From NCBI GenBank assembly GCA_019310865.1, contig JAFDDL010000061.1:1-11835 (forward strand): 11,835 nt of DNA. The letters are read 5' to 3'. The number at the start of each line of letters is the position of its first letter. Positions within the stretch are counted from its first letter, which is position 1. The stretch is from Deltaproteobacteria bacterium (GTDB lineage: Bacteria > Desulfobacterota > Desulfobacteria > Desulfobacterales > JAFDDL01). Both the position numbers and the translations under genes were made by a program. Below, piece after piece: positions 8,110 to 11,835 of the stretch. The notes beneath the pieces are model-generated. The model searched no databases. It saw only the letters and a program-made list of their open reading frames with translations, and was not told where the DNA came from.

Positions 8110-8886
8110 ATGCTGCTTGTAATTGACGTGGGCAACACCAATACGGTGATGGGCGTTTATGATGGGACAACTTTGATAAGCGACTGGCGTATCCGTACCA
8201 AGCCCAACGCGACCGAAGATGAATTCAATCTGACTGCCAACGGTCTGTTTTCATCGGAGGAATTAACGGCCGATCAGTTTGATAAAACCGTCATCTCCTG
8301 TGTGGTGCCACCCATGGTGAGAATCCTGGATAATTTTTGCAGAAAATACTTAAGTCACCCACCCTATTGGGTCAATGCCGATTCAGTGACCATGATGCCG
8401 ATACGCTACAGCAACCCTTCAGAGGTGGGAGCCGATCGGATTGTCAACGCCATTGCCGCATACGCCCGGTATCAAACCAGTCTGATCATTATCGATTTCG
8501 GAACGGCCACCACGTTTGATGCCGTATCGGAAAACGGTGAGTATATGGGGGGGGCCATCAGTCCCGGTATCATGATCGCATCCGAGGCGCTGTATGCAAG
8601 AGCCGCCAAATTACCACGGGTGGAGATATTTAAACCACCGGAGACGGTTATCGGTAAAAACACCACGGCAAGTATTCAGTCCGGAATTATTTTTGGCTAC
8701 GCAGGGTTAGTGGATGGCATTGTTTCACGGATGATTGCGGAAATGAATGTCAAACCCCGCATCATCGCCACCGGCGGTCTGGCTCCGCTGATGCGGGGCG
8801 TATCGGATACCATCGAGGCTGTTGAACAGGATTTGACACTGGAAGGGCTCAGGATCATCAGCGACAGCTTTCTAAATACCCAATAA
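8110..8886 (+). CDS. coaX: Type III pantothenate kinase CoaX
   Basis: Phosphorylates pantothenate in the first step of coenzyme A synthesis; the type III enzymes need a monovalent cation and are not feedback-inhibited by CoA. The 258-residue protein has the ASKHA-fold motifs of the family: DVGNTNTVMG (6-15), NPSEVGADRIVNA (102-114, with Asp109 the likely catalytic base), IIDFGTATTFD (127-137), GGAISPG (147-153) and ATGGLA (220-225). Length is normal. AAAGGA lies 6 bp before the ATG, 20 bp downstream of the ybbR-like gene. It is the last gene of the plus-strand run, and its final 29 bp overlap the end of the convergent MBL gene. I see no intrinsic terminator right after it. Confidence 0.97.
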   Translation: MLLVIDVGNTNTVMGVYDGTTLISDWRIRTKPNATEDEFNLTANGLFSSEELTADQFDKTVISCVVPPMVRILDNFCRKYLSHPPYWVNADSVTMMPIRYSNPSEVGADRIVNAIAAYARYQTSLIIIDFGTATTFDAVSENGEYMGGAISPGIMIASEALYARAAKLPRVEIFKPPETVIGKNTTASIQSGIIFGYAGLVDGIVSRMIAEMNVKPRIIATGGLAPLMRGVSDTIEAVEQDLTLEGLRIISDSFLNTQ

Positions 8887-9772
8887 ATCCCTTGATACTG
8901 TTGATCAGAAAGCCCCGTTCACGCGACTGGACAGCCGGGGCCATGCCACTATAGGCTGAAAGGTTGTCATCCGCCGCCAGGAGCCGACCCAAAGCAAGTG
9001 CAACCGGATCCTCGACACCACTGATTGCCAGGACCTCTCCAATGATCTTCCGCCACAGGACCAGTTGTTCTTTATGCCGGGAAAGAATTTCGGCTCCCCG
9101 GGGATAACTCCCGAAATGACCAAAGCAACAGGTCTCGGTCATTCTGGCGGCCAGGGCGTCCATGCTGGCCAGCGCCGTATCCCAGAAAAATCGGGGTGGT
9201 GTGGCCGGCCGATGATAGAATTTGCCATCCGGTAATGATAGGTAAACCCCGGCCGTCTCACCGGCAAAGGCAATGGTATCCGAAATATAGCTCACATGAT
9301 GCGGGGCATGTCCGGGCGTTAAAATCGGTTCGATAATCCTGGTTTTGAACTGACCTGCGTCCAGTAGCAACTCGGCGGGAACCGGCGAAATGGGACCGTA
9401 AGCGCGAGCCGTATCTTCAAGGGTTTTCAATGACCCCGTCCATAGCCGCTCCGGATTCAAAAGATGAGATATTCCGGTTTTATGACACACCACCGGCGTA
9501 CCCGGTAAGGCCCGGACCAAATCACCGGCGCCCCCCGCATGATCAATATGAATATGGGTCAACAGAATATAATCGAGCCTGGAAACACCGATGGTTTGCA
9601 AGGCGTTGACCAAGGCCGGCACCGTTGCAGAGGGTCCCACATCCACTAGAATGGTCTCCGGGCCCGTCAACAACCAGGCGCCGATAAAATCTTCAAAACC
9701 AGCCAGCGGGGGTATCAACTCGATGAGGTGAAGGTCGGGTTGGATGATATGTATCCTGGCTGGCTCATTCAT
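8858..9772 (-). CDS. MBL-fold metallo-hydrolase, ST1585-like type
   Basis: Metallo-beta-lactamase-fold hydrolase of 304 residues, substrate unknown. The metal site is plain: THIHIDHAGG (72-81), His155 in LTPGHAPHH (151-159) and His219 in CFGHFG. The segments HLLNPERLW and TPGHAPHH resemble the ST1585-like subgroup. At the position of the usual bridging Asp (FTGDAAG-type) it has Glu172 in FAGETAG, so the metal geometry may differ, although Glu could still bind. The C-terminal region (about 225-304) is helical and lacks known motifs. The gene is last in a leftward run, 25 bp after the small protein gene, and its final 29 bp overlap the end of coaX on the other strand. The family is certain, the substrate is not. 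Confidence 0.9.
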   Translation of the reverse strand: MNEPARIHIIQPDLHLIELIPPLAGFEDFIGAWLLTGPETILVDVGPSATVPALVNALQTIGVSRLDYILLTHIHIDHAGGAGDLVRALPGTPVVCHKTGISHLLNPERLWTGSLKTLEDTARAYGPISPVPAELLLDAGQFKTRIIEPILTPGHAPHHVSYISDTIAFAGETAGVYLSLPDGKFYHRPATPPRFFWDTALASMDALAARMTETCCFGHFGSYPRGAEILSRHKEQLVLWRKIIGEVLAISGVEDPVALALGRLLAADDNLSAYSGMAPAVQSRERGFLINSIKGFIGYLESCR

Positions 9773-9797
9773 GCCTCATCGGTTCCTGACCACCGGC

Positions 9798-9944
9798 TCA
9801 ATCCAGATTCATATCAGACTCAAGGATTTGGATTTCTTCCAAAATTTCTTCTTTCTCCGCTTCGGTCAGTTCCGAATGGTTTAATCGCATTCTGAGTCCT
9901 GCAAGCCGCATCTCCTGTCGGTAATCGTTGCATGTATAGGTCAT
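9798..9944 (-). CDS. Small conserved-looking protein of 48 residues
   Basis: A short frame of 49 codons fills the gap between the zinc-ribbon gene (stop 11 bp upstream) and the MBL gene (start 25 bp downstream). The protein begins MTYTCNDYRQEMRLAGL. It continues with a basic helix (RMRLNHSELT) and an acidic helix (EAEKEEILEEIQILESDMNLD), giving a likely two-helix hairpin with one Cys at 5. It has no membrane segment or signal peptide. The spacing, strand and protein-like composition favour a real gene. The ribosome site is weak (a GAAAA stretch), so translation may depend on coupling to the upstream gene. The opening TCNDYRQEM pattern reminds me of small hypothetical proteins in related deltaproteobacteria, but I could not check this. 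No function can be assigned. Confidence 0.7.
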   Translation of the reverse strand: MTYTCNDYRQEMRLAGLRMRLNHSELTEAEKEEILEEIQILESDMNLD

Positions 9945-9955
9945 TTTTCGAATTG

Positions 9956-10579
9956 TTACAGACGTCCAAGTTTTTTCAAGGTGTCCCGGTGGGCACGGTA
10001 GAATAGGCTGAATTCCGTAATGCTGCGCTGGAGTATTTTCCCCAGATCCTTGATATTTTCAAGATTAACGATGACATTGACACTTTTGCTCAGCGCCGTC
10101 ATATGGTCCATTGTTCGAAGTCTGTGACTCAACAATCCCACAAAGATATTGCGCCGCGTGGCCATATTCAGCCGCGCCAGGAATATCAATACCCCATTAT
10201 TATCCGGGTCGACGCTGTCAAAGGCTTCGTTTAAAATAATCAGGTCATAGACATGGTAGCGCATTTTTTTCAATGCATCCCGGGTTGAGTCGGCCACCGA
10301 AATGTTATACTCCAGCAGTTTCAAATCAGCCGCTATTTGATTGCGTACCGAATCGTCCTGCTCACAGATCAGTGCTGTCTTGCCCTCTTCCTCAATAAAG
10401 GAAAAAGGCCGCTCTGAATCTTCAAAGTCCACCGCACCAATAATGTCTGCCAATGGCTGTTTACCGATGGTGATCTTCCCCTTGCATTTGGGGCACGGTA
10501 CCGTGGCCACCTTTCCCGGTGGTATTTTCTCATCCGGAATTTTAAATTTACTCTGGCATTGATCGCATGTGATCTGCAT
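9956..10579 (-). CDS. MJ0042-type zinc-ribbon protein with a degenerate receiver domain
   Basis: The 207-residue protein starts with a zinc ribbon: CDQC (5-8) and CPKC (29-32) around IPDEKIPPGKVATVP, typical of the MJ0042 family. After a linker (about 40-65) comes a receiver-like alpha/beta domain (about 67-187). The acidic pocket is partly kept (EQDD, 73-76), but the phosphoacceptor position at the end of strand 3 is Asn117 (LIILNE) in place of Asp. The conserved Lys after strand 5 is also missing (VNVIVNLEN). It is therefore probably not phosphorylated and may work as a binding or scaffold module. It lies 20 bp downstream of the pilT-like gene, and AAAGGAGG (about 10590-10598) in that gap gives a strong ribosome site. 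The neighbour hints at a type IV pilus or motility link, which is inference. Confidence 0.85.
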   Translation of the reverse strand: MQITCDQCQSKFKIPDEKIPPGKVATVPCPKCKGKITIGKQPLADIIGAVDFEDSERPFSFIEEEGKTALICEQDDSVRNQIAADLKLLEYNISVADSTRDALKKMRYHVYDLIILNEAFDSVDPDNNGVLIFLARLNMATRRNIFVGLLSHRLRTMDHMTALSKSVNVIVNLENIKDLGKILQRSITEFSLFYRAHRDTLKKLGRL

Positions 10580-10599
10580 AGCCCTAAAGACGCCTCCTT

Positions 10600-11775
10600 T
10601 TATGACTCTCTGGTATTCCTTCGGTAATTCGTGTCAATTTCCAGGGTATCGATATCCGTGGTAGCCTCCCCCCGGGCACTTTTGATGGAATCAATCCCGC
10701 GCCCCACGATGCCTTTTCGGGATGAATAGGCCATCGCGGTTTCCTGGGTGATCATTCCCTTTTCATAAAGTTGAATGATGAAATCATCAAAGGTCGTCAT
10801 TCCAAACGCATGGCCTGCCTGCATAATGTCATAATAGGTTTTTCCCTCTGATTCACCGTTTAGCACGGCATCCTTTACCCGCAAACCGGTCCGCAGAATC
10901 TCAAAGGCCGCAACACGCCCGCCGCCAACCTTGGGCAGCAAGCGCTGACAAACAATCCACCGAATCGTATCGGCAAGTCGAATTCGAACCTGGTTCTCTT
11001 CCTCGGTGCTGAACATACCCAGCATACGGTTGATGGTTTGACCGGCATCCACTGTGTGAAGTGTTGTGAGCACCAGGTGCCCGGTTTCCGCCGCGCTCAA
11101 TCCGATCTCCACCGTCTCCCGATCTCGCATCTCGCCCACGAGAATGACTTTCGGCGCCTGACGCAGCGCCGCGCGCAGCCCGGTGGCAAAACTTGAAAAG
11201 TCGCCGCCCAGTTCACGCTGGTTAAAGGTCGAATTTTTATGGGGATGCTGATATTCTATGGGATCTTCGAGGGTTACCACATGAACGGAGCGATCCTCGT
11301 TGATTTCATTAAGCATGGCCGCCAGGGAGGTTGACTTTCCGGATCCGGTGGCCCCGGTTACGATAACGATTCCGTTGAGTTCCTTGGCAACCTCATAGAA
11401 AGATTCCGGAAGATCAAGCTCCTTGACGGTGGGTATCTTTGTTTCCAGCTTTCGCAGCACAACGGAGTAATTGTTGGACTGGGAAAAGATATTGACCCGA
11501 AATCGGGCTTTTCCAGCCAGGTGATAGGATAGGTCACACGATCCTTCGGTGAGCAGCTTGTCGGTCAACCGGTGATCCTGATTGATCAGGTTCATGGCAA
11601 TCATTTCGGTCTGAAAGGGGGTCAGTTCACGAAATGAGGGTTCCATGTCCACCGGGACCAGCTGGCCGGCACTTTCCACCTGAAGCGATTTGCCCACGGT
11701 CAGGTTGAGATCCGAAACATTGCTGTGGGCATCGAGCATCCTGGTGAAAATTTGATCGATTTCCTGTTTTTTCAT
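10600..11775 (-). CDS. Type IV pilus retraction ATPase, PilT/PilU-like
   Basis: Hexameric cytoplasmic ATPase that powers pilus retraction in twitching motility. The 391 residues carry the N-terminal PAS-like region (about 1-110) and the RecA-like core. The core shows Walker A GATGSGKS (141-148), the Asp box VVTLEDPIEYQH (166-177), Walker B VILVGEMRD (210-218), the His box TGHLVLTTLH (231-240) and KVGGGRVAAFEIL (282-294). The C-terminal AIRNLIRE motif of classical PilT is replaced by RVKDAVLNGESEGKT (299-313), and Walker B has VGEMRD rather than VGELRD. It is therefore better called a PilT paralogue (PilU or a second PilT) than pilT itself. The tail after about 365 is polar and unconserved. 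The start at ATG 11775 has only a weak GGGTG ribosome site. It is the first complete gene of the leftward run. Confidence 0.92.
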   Translation of the reverse strand: MKKQEIDQIFTRMLDAHSNVSDLNLTVGKSLQVESAGQLVPVDMEPSFRELTPFQTEMIAMNLINQDHRLTDKLLTEGSCDLSYHLAGKARFRVNIFSQSNNYSVVLRKLETKIPTVKELDLPESFYEVAKELNGIVIVTGATGSGKSTSLAAMLNEINEDRSVHVVTLEDPIEYQHPHKNSTFNQRELGGDFSSFATGLRAALRQAPKVILVGEMRDRETVEIGLSAAETGHLVLTTLHTVDAGQTINRMLGMFSTEEENQVRIRLADTIRWIVCQRLLPKVGGGRVAAFEILRTGLRVKDAVLNGESEGKTYYDIMQAGHAFGMTTFDDFIIQLYEKGMITQETAMAYSSRKGIVGRGIDSIKSARGEATTDIDTLEIDTNYRRNTRES

Positions 11776-11801
11776 GGTTCACCCGATGGCGCGCCCTGGA
11801 T

Positions 11802-11835
11802 TTATGCCTCGGTGAAATCAGACGGCGCCGATTTG
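11802..11835 (-). CDS. Possible last codons of an upstream gene
   Basis: At the right edge one minus-strand frame reads KSAPSDFTEA and then a TAA stop at 11804-11802, 26 bp before the pilT-like start. A gene upstream of pilT in the same operon would end in this way, and one other frame has an early stop. With ten codons visible, no product can be named, and the frame may be chance. Confidence 0.25.
   Translation of the reverse strand, partial: KSAPSDFTEA

Noticed and set aside
8907..8943. GCCCCG/CGGGGC inverted repeat just after coaX as a terminator
   Set aside because: The loop is about 20 nt, no T-tract follows, and it lies inside the coding part of the MBL gene.

Overview
The window is a block of bacterial chromosome carrying mostly housekeeping genes. 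Protein style and gene order suggest a mesophilic deltaproteobacterium, perhaps Desulfobacterota or Desulfobacterales. The clues are the run tilS-ftsH-folP-ybbR-coaX, a pilT paralogue linked to an MJ0042-type zinc-ribbon protein, and roughly balanced G+C with many TTG starts. The taxonomic call is inference. No phage, transposon, CRISPR array or obvious foreign DNA was seen.

Left part (1-2190, minus strand): the chaperone genes grpE and dnaK. dnaK runs off the left edge and keeps its first 504 codons. No hrcA or CIRCE operator is visible; a sigma70-like promoter lies in front of grpE.

Middle junction (2191-2768): this gap is not empty. On the minus strand it encodes a large-type SRP RNA of about 250 nt, with both the Alu domain and the S domain, and with its own promoter. 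tilS diverges from it on the plus strand.

Plus-strand run (2769-8886): tilS (tRNA-Ile lysidine synthetase), ftsH (membrane AAA protease), folP (dihydropteroate synthase), a membrane-anchored YbbR/CdaR-like protein and coaX (type III pantothenate kinase). ftsH and folP overlap by 4 bp, and the following gaps are 9 and 20 bp, so ftsH to coaX look like one operon. The diadenylate cyclase gene cdaA, which often sits between folP and ybbR, is absent.

Right part (8858-11835, minus strand): a four-gene run reading leftward. It holds a PilT-type retraction ATPase, a zinc-ribbon plus degenerate receiver protein, a 48-residue small protein, and an MBL-fold hydrolase of the ST1585-like type. The MBL gene meets coaX tail to tail with a 29-bp coding overlap. 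The last bases of a further upstream gene may be present at the right edge.

The points most worth a second look are the Alu-containing SRP RNA, the YbbR protein without its cyclase, the small protein, and the receiver-like domain that has lost its phosphorylation site.
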